Assembly (NCBI GenBank): GCA_963576725.1
Contig: OY755241.1
Span: forward strand, 620,001-684,000
Reading direction: 5' to 3'
Source: Azorinus chamasolen
Taxonomy: Eukaryota; Mollusca; Bivalvia; Cardiida; Solecurtidae
Length of the DNA stretch: 64,000 nucleotides
The notes beneath the pieces were generated by a model. It worked only from the letters and a program-made list of their open reading frames with translations. It had not been told where the DNA came from and ran no database searches. Positions within the stretch are counted from its first letter, which is position 1, and each line of letters opens with the position of its first letter. A program made the translations under genes and the position numbers. Of the stretch, positions 23,401 to 38,400 are shown piece after piece.

Positions 23401-26400
23401 ATTTCTCATGTCTTATTTCATCCATCAAACATAAAACTGCATATATTTTGTAATGTCTATACATACGTGTTGTAATTTCTATACATACGTGTTGTAATGT
23501 CTATACATACGTTTTGTAATGTCGATGCATATGTCTTGTAATGTCTATACATACGTGTTGTATTGTCTATACATACGTGTTGGAATGTCTATACATGTTT
23601 TATAATGTCTATACATATGTTTTGTAATATATATACATACGTGTTGTAATGTCTATACATACGTGTTGTAATGTATATACATACGTTTTGTAATGTCTAT
23701 AATGTCTTTACATACGTGTTGGAATGTCTATACATACGTGTTGGAATGTCTATACATATGTTTTGTAATGTCTATACATACATGTTGTAATGTCTATACA
23801 TACGTGTTGCAATGTCTATACATACGTTTTTTAATGTCTATAATGTCTATACATACGTGTTGGAATGTCTATACATATGTTTTGTAATGTCTATACATAC
23901 GTGTTGCAATGTCTATACATAGGTGTTGTAATGTCTATACATACGTTTTGTAATGTCTATAATGTCTATACATACGTGTTGGAATGTCTATACTTACGTG
24001 TTGTAATGTCTATACATACGTGTTGTAATGTCTATACATACGTGTTGGAATGTCTATACATACGTGTTGTAATGTCTATACATACGTGTTGTAATTTCTA
24101 TACATACGTGTTGTAATGTCTATACATACATGATGTAATGTCTATACATACGTGTTGGAATGTTTATACATACGTGTTGTAATGTCTATACATACGTGTT
24201 GGAATGTCTATACATACGTGTTGTAATGTCTATACATACGTGTTGTAATGTCTATACATACGTGTTGTAATGTCTATACATACGTGTTGTAATGTCTATA
24301 CATACATGTTGTAATGTCTATACATACGTGTTGGAATGTCTATACATACGTGTTGGAATGTCTATACATACGTGTTGGAATGTTTATACATACGTGGTGG
24401 AATGTTTATACAAACGTTTTGTATGTCTTATCTATGCTTTCATTAGACGTTGTGGTAGATCGTGATTTAGATGAAATACATTTGAACTTCGATATCTCGA
24501 GCATTAATTTTGACCTGCATTAAACTTAAGAAACTGTCCTAATTAGAAATCTGATGACTCAAACTTCTGTTATCTCGGAAGTAATTTATATGGTCCTTGG
24601 AAGTTAGAGATATCGAGTTCAACTGTAAGTCGCGTATAACTTAGTCGCGTATGTAATGTTCTCTGGAAGCATGTTGATTAACACTTTGAACTTTGAAGTC
24701 TCAAGATAAATTGATCCAATCAGTGTTTCATGATAGACTCCATTCCGTATGAAAGGGTCAAGATAAATTGATCCAATCAGTGTTTCATGATCGACTCCAT
24801 TCCGTATGAAAGGGTCAAGATAAATTGATCCAATCAGTGTTTCATGATCGACTCCATTCCGTATGAAAGGGTCAAGATAAATTGATCCAATCAGTGTTTC
24901 ATGATAGACTCCATTTCGTATGAAAGGGTCAAGATAAATTGATCCAATCAGTGTTTCATGATCGACTCCATTCCGTATGAAAGGGTCAAGATAAATTGAT
25001 CCAATCAGTGTTTCATGATCGACTCCATTCCGTATGAAAGGGTCAAGATAAATTGATCCAATCAGTGTTTCATGATCGACTCCATTCCGTATGAAAGGGT
25101 CAAGATAAATTGATCCAATCAGTGTTTCATGATAGACTCCATTCCGTATGAAAGGGTCAAGATAAATTGATCCAATCAGTGTTTCATGATAGACTCCATT
25201 CCGTATGAAAGGGTCAAGATAAATTGATCCAATCAGTGTTTCATGATAGACTCCATTCTGTATGAAAGGGTCAAGATAAATTGATCCAATCAGTGTTTCA
25301 TGATCGACTCCATTCCGTATGAAAGGGTCAAGATAAATTGATCCAATCAGTGTTTCATGATCGACTCCATTCCGTATGAAAGGGTCAAGATAAATTGATC
25401 CAATCAGTGTTTCATGATCGACTCCATTCCGTATGAAAGGGTATAATTTGCAAGAGAATTGTCAATCAGCAACACTGCAGATCCTGATCAGAGGACTCTT
25501 TGAGAAGACCTCTGATCTTGGTCGACACAGTTTGTAAATGCCAATACATTCGTTTTCAAGACGTCCTTTTACCCCAGGTGTCTGTGAGCCTATGGATTCC
25601 TCGATCTGTAGAAGACAGGCAAGCTTCGTGACGTGTGAGAATTTGAAATTTGAATGTGACACAGCTAGGCAAGCGGACGTGTTCAACTTCACTGTGCAGT
25701 TCCCGGAGACACCGGTCCCTGCCCAGGAGACCACCTATATGTGTATGGGTTTCGAGTTTCCACAGGACGCTGAACACCACATGATAGCAAACGTTCCACA
25801 TATCGACAACATCAACGTGATGCACCATATAGTCGTCTATGGATGTGGCGCTGACGGTAGGTCATGCAGGAAGCACCACATACAAAACACACAGTCGCCC
25901 AAACGGCACCACAACTAGAAAACACAGTAAATGTACACGTATATCTATCAAAACACAAAGAGTTGCACAAAGACAAAACAAACAATAGGGAAAGATGGAA
26001 GTGAAATAAACTGGATCCACCAACGCTAGCCTAGTGTACTCAATAATTAAGCTGCAACCAGAGTAATTGTAGAAATGTAATAAAGGGTACGACACAAGGT
26101 AGACGTTGCAGAGGTACCATACGGTTTGACTCTAATATAAGAACAGAAGTCCAAATAAGATGCGCAAATTAAAACATTTTCAAGATGCATACAGTGTATA
26201 TGATACCCATACTCCTCTAGCAAATGTACGCCTTTCGTACAGAAAACTCCGATAGTAGCTTTCTGTATTACGTTTGACCTGTATTAACCCATTTGCGCCC
26301 AGTGGATTCTTCCATGATTATATATATTGGATTAGCCCATTTTTTATCTAAAGGGTGCCTGGCCTAAATTTTAAATTTCGTTTTGTTTTATATTGAAATT

Positions 26401-29400
26401 CCTATCGGCAAACATGGTAGACTCTGATCAGACGCCGCATGATGCGATGTCTGATCAGAGTCTACACTGTATGTTTTTGTCCCATACATGGGATCGTGGG
26501 AGCAAATGGGTTAAGCTACAATCTGCCTTACAAACTATACTATTAAATTAAACCTCTTTTTGATTACCGCTTAAGACATGTTCAACTGTAAACCCAATTG
26601 TGATGTACTATTTCAGCCAATCCCAATGATAGACCAATGAACCAACCTTACAACTGTTTCATGAGCGGGAAAGAAGGCTGTAACGACATCATTGGGCTCT
26701 GGGGTGTTGGTTTACTGGGTCAGTGCTTCCACGAAGACGCTGGTTTCCTTGTTGGCCCCAGCGCTAGTGGATATAAGTGGGCAGTCATAGAGGTAGGGAA
26801 CCAGAGTCGCATTCACAATCAAGACATTCGGTCACATAGTTTGTCTTTGTCCTTATCTTGCGAAGTGTGACGTAACTGGAAGCACATGGGTCTCGACCGC
26901 TAAATGGGGGTCTATATGTACTATATAATAACAAGGGTTCCAACTAGCAGAACGGATATACGTGTACCACAAGTACAAATATGACTAACTCTTACAATTT
27001 AAATGATAATTTCGTAATTATTTCGGCTATTGAAAGCCAATATATTTTTCTATCAAATAAATATAATCTTATAACGGTAACTTATGAGCAAGTATCAATT
27101 CAAAAATGATTTTCTCAAAATTTCACGTGTTTTTAGGGTCATTGACAAACGTTCGTTCACTCCGGTTTCACTATATCACAGCAATAACCTGGCAATTTGC
27201 AGTTCAAAAAATGGCGTGAGTCAATAAAACAAATCAATTCTAACACCCACCTCCAATTATTTAGTCCCAAGCATCAAAAGAATGATGTAAAACTAGCGAG
27301 TTTTGTCAGTTTGCTTCAAATCGTTGAGGAAGGAGCCATTGTACGTGACGTCACGGATTTTCCAACTTTTCCTTCGCTCATCCAATGAAATGGCTCCATT
27401 CAAATTTGTTGCAAAATGGCAGCATCCGAAATAGAAACATAACGACAGACGGAAAGGACGCTGTTGCTAGTTGCTTATTTATTAAGAGGACAAAACAAAT
27501 GGAGATTGATGATATAATTGGGTTGTTTTATTGAACCACGCCATCTTTTGAACTGAAAATCGCCAGGTTATGGCTGTGATATAGTGAAACCGGGGTGAAC
27601 GAACGTTTGTCAATGACCCAGAAAACACATGAAATTTTGAGAAAATCGTTGTTGGATTGATAATTGCACGTAAGTTACCGTGAGAAGATTATATTTTATT
27701 TGATAGTAAAATATATTGGCTTTCAATAGCCGAAAGAATTACAAAATTATCATTGAAATTGCAAGAGTTACATTCATATTTGTACTTGTAGTACACTGAT
27801 GTCCGTTCTGCTAGTTGGAACCCTTGTTATTCTATAGTACATATAGACCCCCAATGAAGCGGTCCAGACCCCTGTGACTGGAAGTTGCAAACAGGTTGGA
27901 TCCTGATGTGATGCCGAGTAACTAGTCAGGATCCAAGCTGTTTGATACTGACCAACAATGTTTACTGACAGCATGAAGTAGACTTGATCGAAACCTGAGT
28001 TTGAGAGAACAATATGTTTACAGCCTTATAAGGAATAACTGTGCATTAACCCTTTATTCAATGAATGACATCATGCATATTAATTAATAGAGTTTTTATA
28101 ATGACACATGCACTTTTAGTCAGAAACTGTATAATCGGTTGTCAGACGTTTCGCTACCCATACCATTTCGCTACAGTCATTTCGCTACCCACCGAGAAGT
28201 CATTTCGCTACCCTGATCATTTCGCTACCTGTACGTTTCGCTACCTATCGAATTTAAAAGGGAAAACCAATATTGTTGCGGGGTGGTTAGTGATTTGAGA
28301 CTCGAATTTATTAACATATAATAAATATCTATATTCAGATACCAAAACCAATTATAGGAATATTGGAAAATAAAGTGTTATGTCAGAGGATGAATGATGT
28401 GTCTTAATTTTAGAAATACAGACCCTGTATAAATGTAATATAAATAATGACTTAAAATTATTATAATTAACTACATCGATTATACCGATGTATTGTTTGT
28501 CAAATAAACTATCATTAATTACAAACACGTACTTATGACACCGTTGTTTGGCCATTGTTTAGCAGGTCCACGTGACAATATTGTCCACTCCGAGATCACA
28601 GGTACCGCCTATAAGCCGATTAGATATGTGTATCGGTATGTGACACTGATTGAATTAACATGGACACGTGCTACATTCATTTTTTGCTTATTGCAGTTTT
28701 GCTCTTGTTCCATTGATATATAATATGACACTTGCATTACGATCAAATGAAAATACAATTTACTTTTTAACCCTTTCCCACATACAAACAGGTTTTAACT
28801 CATTTACCAACAGAGAAGATCCAGATCAGACGGCTCCTATATAGGATCAGCGTCTGCTCTGTTTGCTGATATAATAAGTTCTGATTCTTTTCTATTTGAA
28901 ATGGCTACAATGTGTCGTCCATTTCATTATATCGATTTTGTCAAAATGTGAATGTTTCATTCGGATCCAAACCGTTTGCCTATGCTGCTACGCTCGATAT
29001 TTCAAATTGGTAAAGGTATCTTTTTCATCTGTTAAACTGTTATCGTCCAAATCAATTCAATCTGTGAATAAATCTGTGAATAATTATAATTAATTGGGTG
29101 ACAGGGTAGCGAAATGACTTCCCGTAAGGGTGCGAAATGACTGTAGCGAAATGGTCAAGGTAGCGAAACGCTGTGTAGCGAAACGTCCGTAAACCGTATA
29201 ATCATATCTATACATGTCACCATGTCAAAAGCAAACAGAGCAAATCCTGATAAGACGGCTCCTACAGGAGCCTACAGGAGCCATCTAATCGTTGTCTACT
29301 CTGTTTGCAAAGGCGTGAAATGCCTATATATGGAGCAAAGGGTTAAGAATGTACAACTGTTACAGACACTGTACAGTAGAACCTGTCTTAAGCGGCTATC

Positions 29401-32400
29401 CATTTATTGAACAAAGGAGTGTTGATATAACAGCTTCTGCATCACGTTTTACCTGCATTAACCCTTCGCTTGCTATTCACGTCAATATGCCTATCTGTAA
29501 ATAGTGAAGACCAGGATGAGACAGCTCCTGCAGAAGCTGTCTCATCAGGGTCTGCACTATTTACAAGTTGATTGTGCAACGAGTGCACTCCATAGCAGTA
29601 ATTGCACAGCGAAATACTTGTACACAGTTAAGATATATGTAATTATACAACAGGGCATGGGTAAAGAAGGAGAAATGTATTTTAATATTCAGCAAGAGAA
29701 GGGTTACCTCTTTCCTCCATTTTTCCTTTTTCACTCATTTGCAAAGAGAGCAGACAAACATCAGATGACGCCTGTAGGAACCGTCTGTTCAGGGTCTGCT
29801 CTGTTTGCTTATAACATGATATAGGCCTGATACTACACTGTCTTATAGAAAATAATTCCCTTGAAAGTTTTACAGCATAACATTGAGCTAATACATAGTC
29901 ATGGTGTCTTACATGAACATTGAACAAGGAAACTGTTAACCCTTTCCCTGTTTTATCTTTATTCCTAATTTCAATACCTACTGAATATTCATGGAATATT
30001 CACGGACAAAATAGTTATTATGAAATATGGAAGGTGGAACAGTGTAGCCAATTTAGAAAGTAAAGTAACAGAATTCCATCATCAAACAGAGCAAACTCAG
30101 ATCAGATCATTTCTGGGTCTACTCTGCAAATGCAGGAAAAGGCGTATACAGTGCTCCCTCTCTACAACGACACCCTTTGGGATACAAATATTGTGTGTGT
30201 TGTTCAGAGGGAGTTGTTATAGGGAGGGAAAATCAAACATAATTAGTTTGTTCGCAGATCCCTAGATAAGGTGTATTTCGAGAACTAAAACAGTTATGCC
30301 TCCATCAAACCCTATGTTGTGACCACTCTTTAGAATCGTCACAAAGTGACGATTCTAAAGAGTGGTCACAACATAGGGTTTGATGGAGGCATAAAGAAAA
30401 TACGATGGAACAAAGTTGTTTCTGGAGCATTGTTATTTCGGAAACAGTGACATGCGTTGTTGTAAGGAGGGAATCGTTATTGAGAGGGCCGTTGTAGGGA
30501 GGGAGCACTGCATATGAAGGAAATGGTTAAACTGTCCAGCAGACGACAAGGTGTCAATAAAATAACAATGACAGGTAATACAGAATCAGTTCTGTACCAT
30601 ATTAGCAAAGAGGGCAGCACTGTTCAGACACACGTCCTACAAGAACTACTTGGTCTGGATCCATTGTGTTTGCAAAGGTGTAAACGGGCAGGCTTATTTA
30701 ATAAGCAGTTAAATGTTAGAATTTTATTACCTTTTATTACCTCTAGATGCACTGGAATAACCCAGCCGAGGAGAGCACTTGGACCGACAGCTCCGGAATG
30801 ACATTTTACCTGACTAAGAACAAACGCCCATTTAATGCAGGAATTATCATGATTGGTCAGGATTACCTTGAGATCCCACCAGGAGAGGAGCGATACACAG
30901 AGAGCGGCAAAGTGACTTCTGGCTGCACACAGCAGCTGATGACTGGTCCAGTGTCCATCGTGGGGGCGGTCAATCATATGCATTACTTAGGTGAGGCTTT
31001 AGTCACTTTGTAGTGCAATAAGACCTCTGTAGAACTGTCACTAAAAGTGGGCGTATTTCTTGAATTAACAAGGTGAATATTCATGATAGAAATAATGAAT
31101 TTTATATATGTAAAGGCATATACACAAGGGAATATTGAGCTATAACAAAACCTTGAGAATAATATCTTTATCATTTAATAAGCAAACAGACCAAGAGCTG
31201 TCTGGTGCAGGTCTATTCTGTTTGACAATGCGCCAGTATGTGTCGGTATCGAGTAAATATCAATTCAGATGGGGGTTTAAGCCTTTGCTCCATGAATATT
31301 TATGTAAGAAATAATGACGTCGTGAATATGTATTAGCTGAATTTTTATAATGACATTTGTAGACAGGGTTGTTTTGATATTGGTAAAAACTATAGAGTCA
31401 GACTTCTCATAATTTTATAACCAAACAGAGCAGACCTTGGTCAGACGGCTCTTATATGATTAAGAATGTTACATGGAAAGCTCATATGCACACTAAAAGA
31501 ACAATATGCAAAATAAAAGTGTTCTGCTTTACTGTGTTCTGAATTAACCAGCAACCAAATTAAGTTACAGTAAACCCCCTCTAAACCGGACTAAACAATT
31601 ACTATAAATGTCGGTCTTGGAGACAGGTATCAGCTTAATGCAGGGTGAAAGTCATGCAGAAAGCACATTGCATTAAGTAACCCCCTGCATAAAGATATAT
31701 GAATTCTTCTCTGCTAGAATTCTGGTTTAAAGTGGGTTTACTGTACCTATATTCATCAACCCTGCCCTGAGCTGCCATTACTGTACCTATATTCATCAAC
31801 CCTGCCCTGAGCTGCCATTACTGTACCTATATTCATCAACCCTGCCCTGAGCTGCCATTCATTTATTGAACATTGGAGTCTTAAATGCAGGTGGATGCTT
31901 AATGCAGGACAAACGGTAATGCAGACAGCTCCTATAGAAGCTTCTGCATTACGTATGGCCTACATGAAGCTACCACATGCCTTACATACAGTACAACCTC
32001 TCTATAACGGCCACTAAATTGTGTTAATTAGTTGATATTTAGGACAGGTGGCTGCTTAAAGCACGGTGAAAGTAAAACAGAACGCTCCTATAGGAGCGTT
32101 CTGTTTTACTTTCACCTTGCTTTAAGCTTCCGCCTGCCTTTAGCACAAAATACTTGATGAACTTTAGTGGCTGTTATAGGGAGGTTTTACTGTACCAATA
32201 ATTAGACCTCTTTTTATGGCCACTTCAGACAGGTTCTTCTGTATATTATGAATCCATCAAATTGTCATTTGTGTAGGAGGTATTTCGCTGATGTGACATT
32301 TTGGAAATAGGTTTGGTACTAAACATTGCAGAACCGTATCATTTGGCCTCTACAAGGTCTGCCTGATCTGGGTCTGTATTATTTGACAATGTCCACCTAT

Positions 32401-35400
32401 AAAGGCATCATGTATAAATAGATTAATAAATATACAGGGACCGCAGCTGTATCGACCGTGTTGACTCCCGGTCTGCGGAGCACCAATATTGCCTATGACC
32501 CGGTGTACAACTACGACAGACCCGTGTTCCACACGTAAGTGACTGGTTACAGTAAAACCTCAATTATTCAAACACTTGGATAAGTGGCGGCTTAATCCTG
32601 TGCTCCTTGAATACTTATATAAGACATAATGATATCATGAATATTAATTAGTTGAATTTCTACAAAAGCATATTAACAAAGGAAAGTTTTGCTATTGCAG
32701 AAACGGTAGAATCAGACTCATATAAGTCCTTAATCAAACAAAACAGACCCTGATTAGACGGCTCCTGTAGGAGCTCTCTGATCAAGGTCTACTCTGTTTG
32801 CAGGGGGTATCTGTGGAGGTAAGGGTTAACTCTTACGCTGACACCTTTTGAAGTCTACAAATGTTGTCGTCCTCAAAATGTGCCGTCTGCCACAATTTTC
32901 GTTCGTTTAATTTTCTCCAAATTCCTTTAAAAGCAATACCACAGTAACAAATAGCCTCGATCCGGATGAAAGGCTGGATCCAGACTGTTTGCATCTAGAG
33001 GTAATCACAGATGCGAATGTTTAATGCGCGGCGAAGGTCGCTCAGAAATCTCTGACATTCGTAGAAAGTCAACATGTCGCCCATTGCATAATTGAGTTAT
33101 GTTTTTTCAGCCAGTGCCAAACAAAGTCTGTCTTTTCGTGTGCTATTATAACAATTCTGCAAATTAATACTCATATATAATTATTTCTTACTGTAATATT
33201 CCAGGGTTACAGAAATTAAGCAGAGTACAGCATTTGAAGCATTCCATCGCTAGAAGAGACTTCTTTTAATACCTAACAGCTTTTGCATAACCTTATCAAT
33301 GTGTCTGCAATCATTTCCCTCTGCTTCAACTCCCCCTATTTCCTCACACAGTGAAATCCCATTATATCAATCGTACATTTCCGTCTCTGTGCCAGTGTGC
33401 TAGGCAGGTGGCAGCTAAATGCAGGATGAAAGTCATGCAGAAATCTCCTTGTAGACCTTCTGCATGACCATCCTGCATTAAACAGTCACCTACATAAAAA
33501 GATCTAAAATTGTATTTACTACAATTCCAGTTTAGATGGGTTGTGTTGTATTTCAAACAGATTGACAAATTATAAAACAGTTTGGATCCTGATGAGATGC
33601 CGTGTTACTCGGCGTCTCATTTGGATCTAAACTATTTGTCAAGGAAATAGCAGTTTCCTCGGTAGCATTGGAAACGTTATCAACAGTTTTCTAGACTATT
33701 AAAATAGTTAATGACCAGACCTGTCTATTTCAGTTTTGACAACCCTATTACCGTGAACCCCGGTGATGAGCTCGAGCTTCAGTGTCACTTCAAGTCCACC
33801 TCTAGGACAAAGACCACGTACAAAGGAGAAGATACTTCCACGGAGATGTGCTACGCTTTCCTGATGTACTACCCGAGAGAAAACTTCCAGCTAACCAGTA
33901 CGTGTAATGTCCTAGCCCCACGACAACTATCCATATACTTACTCATTCAAATACATGTAAAACCACTCTAAACCGGAATTCTAGTAGAAAAGAATTTAGA
34001 TACTTTTAGGCAGGTGGCTGCTTCATACAGGGTGAAAGTCATGCAGAAAGCTCCTCTAGGAGCTTTCTGCATGACTTTCACCCTGTATGAAGCTGTCATC
34101 TGTCTCCGAGACCGATATTTATACCAAATTTAGCGTCCGGTTTAGAGGGGTTTTATTGTATTTTATGTTATTGCCGCTGACCGTTCCAAGGCGGTACTTC
34201 CATCTTCCCCTATTGTTTGTTTGTTTTGTATTTGTGTGTCTCTTAGTGTTTTGATAGTTTGTACGTTTGCTGTGTTTATTTGTTGTGGTGCTGTTCGGGC
34301 GGCTGTTTGTTTTGTATGTGGTGTTTCCTGCATGACGCCTTTCTTTATCAATCTTATACAGTGAAACCCCTCTAAACCGGAATTCTAGTTGTGAAGAATG
34401 TATATACTTTTAGTCAGGTGACTGCTTAATGCAGGGTGAAAATTGTGCAGAAAGTTCCAAGAAGCTTTCTGTGTGATTTGCACTCTGTATTAAGCTGCCA
34501 CCTGTCTCGAAGATCGATATCTATACTAAATGTAACGTCCGGTTTAGAGTGATTTTATTGTATCGTGAAATAGCGGACTAAATACAGATCAACCATTCTC
34601 TCGCTTTCCGCGGCCTTACTCACATTTGCAACTAACCAGGGCCCAGATAAGACGCCGAGTAACTCGGCATCTGTTCGGGATCCAAGCTGTTTATACTCAA
34701 TTATATCAGCCATGCTAAGGGCGACCTGACTCGCGTTTGAAAATAGCTTGGATCCAGATTAGACGTCGAGTAACAAAACACCTCATCAGGATCAAAGCTG
34801 TTCGACACTTGTTCAACAGTTTTTTTCAAATGCTTGTACGAATCAAAAGTAATTACAATGCAACAGATCATAGTTTTAGCAGACATAGTTTCAGCATGAT
34901 AAGGGTTAAGACCAGATGTCCAGATATGATACGTAAATTTAAATTTTTCAAGAATAGCTGCTTTATTTCCCCCACCAAACCATATACTGTGAGCACTCTT
35001 TAGGATCGTCTCTTCGAGACGATTCTAAAGAGTGGTCACAGTATAAGGTTTGGTGCAAAAATGACAATTTTAATAGTTGGGTCGCACCCTTATCTGTTGA
35101 TCTGGTTAAGACCAATTGCAGTAAATGTCAACCCTGCTCATAAGTAGCCATCTGATCCGTGGCTATGCTTAATTGAAACCGCCATCCATTCGTACCAGAA
35201 CAATGTACAGTAGAATGCCTCTAAACCAAGTTTTTGATAAAGAAGAATTTCAGAGGTGATTTAATGCAGGGTGAAAATGATGCAAAAAGCTCTGAGGGAG
35301 CTTTTTGCATCACTGTCATCATCCTGCTTTAAGCTGTCATCTGTTTATTAGACCGACATGAGTACTTAAATTTTCATCCGGCTAAGAGCGACCGTGCTTT

Positions 35401-38400
35401 ACTAGTAGAAACAGCTGTGCTAAATTCTTTTACATCACATAATTGTAACAAAAACCTTTTCGATGGAATACTTTAGATATTTCCTCACGGTAGCAAGCGA
35501 CATTTTGTGAACGATGTAAAAAAGATTCAAGGAGGAGACAAAACCAAAAAAAACTCTCCTTGACCTCTTGGACATACAGTAGAACATGTCCTAAGCGGGC
35601 AACAAAGAGGTATAATTATGGGTGCATAACTTCCGAGGCTGACTTTATAATAAGGACGTGTTTACTCCAGTCTCTCTGATACACGAATACCCCTCCTTTG
35701 ATACATGAATACCCCTCCTTTGATACACAAATACCCCTCCTTTGATACACGAATACCCCTCCTTTGATACACGAATACCCCTCCTTTGATACACGAATAC
35801 CCCTCCTTTGATACACGAATACCCCTCCTTTGATACACGAATACCCCTCCTTTGATACACGAATACCCCTCCTTTGATACACGAATACCCCACCTTTGAT
35901 ACACGAATACCCCACCTTTGATACACGAATACCCCTCCTTTGATACACGAATACCCCTCCTTTGATACACGAATACCCCTCCTTTTGATACACGAATACC
36001 CCTCCTTTGATACACGAATACCCCTCCTTTTGATACACGAATACCCCTCCTTTGATACACGAATACCCCTCCTTTTGATACACGAATACCCCTCCTTTGA
36101 TACTACTTTAACCCTTTCCCTGTTCTATAATTATTGCAAATTTCAATACCTATTGAATATTCATTAACAAAATAGTTGAAAAGAAATATGGAAGGTGGAA
36201 GATTGTAGACATTTTAGAAAGCAGAGAAACAGAGCTATCAAATTCTATTCTCTAGGAGCCGTCTGATCTGGGTCTACTCTGTTTGCAAATACGTGAAAAC
36301 ACGTTTATATGAGGGAAAGGGTTAAGGTCACTTTTACCAATGAACAAATAAAGAAATTTCGATTTTTTTTCATGAAATGTTTCTTTGACTGTTCCAGGTT
36401 TGGCCTCTTTTATCGACGTTGATATTTGTGCCCAGGAACAACCACTCATCAAAGGGTGTGACTTCAACAAACTATACGATTTCAGGTAACGGACATAAAT
36501 GACATAATTACAGTTAAACCTCTTTAACTCCCATTTTAAATACAGAAGAATTGAGAACTTTTTAGGCAGATGACTGCTTACAGCAGGGTTCAAGTCATGT
36601 AAAAGCTCCTAGGCTCCTACATGACTTTCACCCTGCATTAAGCTGTCACCTGTCTTAAATACAGGTAATAATACTTGTTCGGGTTATCGAGATTTGACTG
36701 TACATGTATTCCTAGATGTTTCAGAGGGACAGGAGATCGTCTTGCGTAAACTCATACAATTATAAAGTTCTTATTTGCAGTTCAAACTTCTCGCTTATTA
36801 GTAGTTATCACACATTCTACAGATCGTGCAATTAAGGGGTGTATATTATCATTGATAATATATTACCCTTAATGATTCATCCTAATTATAAAGTTCTAAT
36901 TCATGACAATCACTACTACTTGAATAGCCAATATTATCACACATTTTAACGTTCAATAATTAAGGCTAACATCGTACGACAGATATTATCATCCGAATTA
37001 CAGTTGAACTTCTATATCTCGAACTTCAAGGGACTATTCAAATAGTTCGGCATAACAGAAGTTCGAGTTATACACTGTGAAATCTGAACAATTGCTCGAG
37101 TTCACAGCTTAATACAGGTCTACAGTAATGCTGAAAGCTCCTGTAGGAGCTTTGAGCATTACTTTAGACCTGTATTAAGTTGTCGCATGTGTTTCTAGCG
37201 ATACATTTTAGAGCAATTCCGTATTGTAAGTTTTGGAAGGACTGAACATTTTGTTTGAGTTATCTCGAAGTTCGAGTTATCCGAGTTCGAGATATCGAAG
37301 TTCAATTGTATAAAGTTCTAAGTTGCTGTTACTCATATGGCCAAAATTATCACACATTCTAACGTTCGATAATTAAGGCAAACATCTAGGAGCTTTCTGC
37401 ATGACTTTCATCCTGAATTAAGCAGCCGCCTACTACTAGAATTCCAGTAATTTTAGTTCTTCGTTATCTTACTGCTATTCATTAATAGGTATAGTAGAAC
37501 CTGTTCTAAGCGGTCAATTATTTATTGAACATATGAATCATAAAAAGCAGATGGTTGCTTAATGCAAGACATAAGTAAAGTAGAAAGCTCCTATAGTATC
37601 TGCATTAAGCTACTACCTGCCTTACATACCTGTAATGAAACCTCTTTTTTGATGACCGCTTAAGACAGTATCTCCTGTAGATGTATCTGCAGAGTTTAGC
37701 TAAGCAATAAGAGCTTTTTATAAATCTGCGCGCATCTTATCTGCAAGTCTGTTGAATGTACATGTACTACGTAAATACAGTAACATCTGCCTAAAGCGAC
37801 CATCACACCATAATATTTCTAATGGGTTTTAGACAGGTGATAGCTCAAATGTAATACAGAAATATACCATTTTTAGCTCCACATTTTCAAAAAGTGGAGC
37901 TATTGTCATGACCCTCTCGTCGTCGTCGGCGTTGGTTAACCTTTTTGTTAAGGTTCTTTTCTCAAAAACCATCAAAGATATTTGGTTCATATTTGATATG
38001 TATGTTTACTATCACAAAGGGAACCCATTTCACAAGGGTAGGTAACCCTAAAATTAATTTTGCCATAGTTATGCCCCTTTTTCATTGTTGGTTAAGTTTT
38101 ATGTTCAGGTCCATGTCTCAGAAACTGTCCAGTATATTTGGTTCAACTTTGGTATATATGTTAACTATTACAAGGGGATCCATTTCACAAGGGCAGGTAA
38201 CCCTAAAATTAGTTTTGCTATAGTTATCTCCCCTTTCTGACTTCCACTACACTATCCGGCAATAAAGAAAGTGGAGCGCGCTGTCTCCGGACAACTCTTT
38301 GTTTGATTACTTTTAAATGTTAAAAATGAGTGCACTGTCATTTGCAAACAGTGTAGGCTAATAACAAAGGGCTCCTTTGGGATCAGGGTCTACACTGTTT

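Noticed and set aside
21134..25442. CRISPR-like arrays (27-, 22- and 57-bp direct repeats)
   Set aside because: Units are contiguous without unique spacers and lie in introns of a eukaryotic gene; they are satellites.
34163..34351. 62-codon minus-strand ORF in a TG-rich stretch
   Set aside because: The composition is biased and no motif was found beyond a vague transposon-like feel; not enough to call a gene.
35616..36083. 155- and 132-codon minus-strand ORFs (YQRRGIRVSKEGYSCIKGG type repeats)
   Set aside because: They come from the 22-bp satellite; all three frames are open there, so this is low-complexity repeat and not a protein gene.
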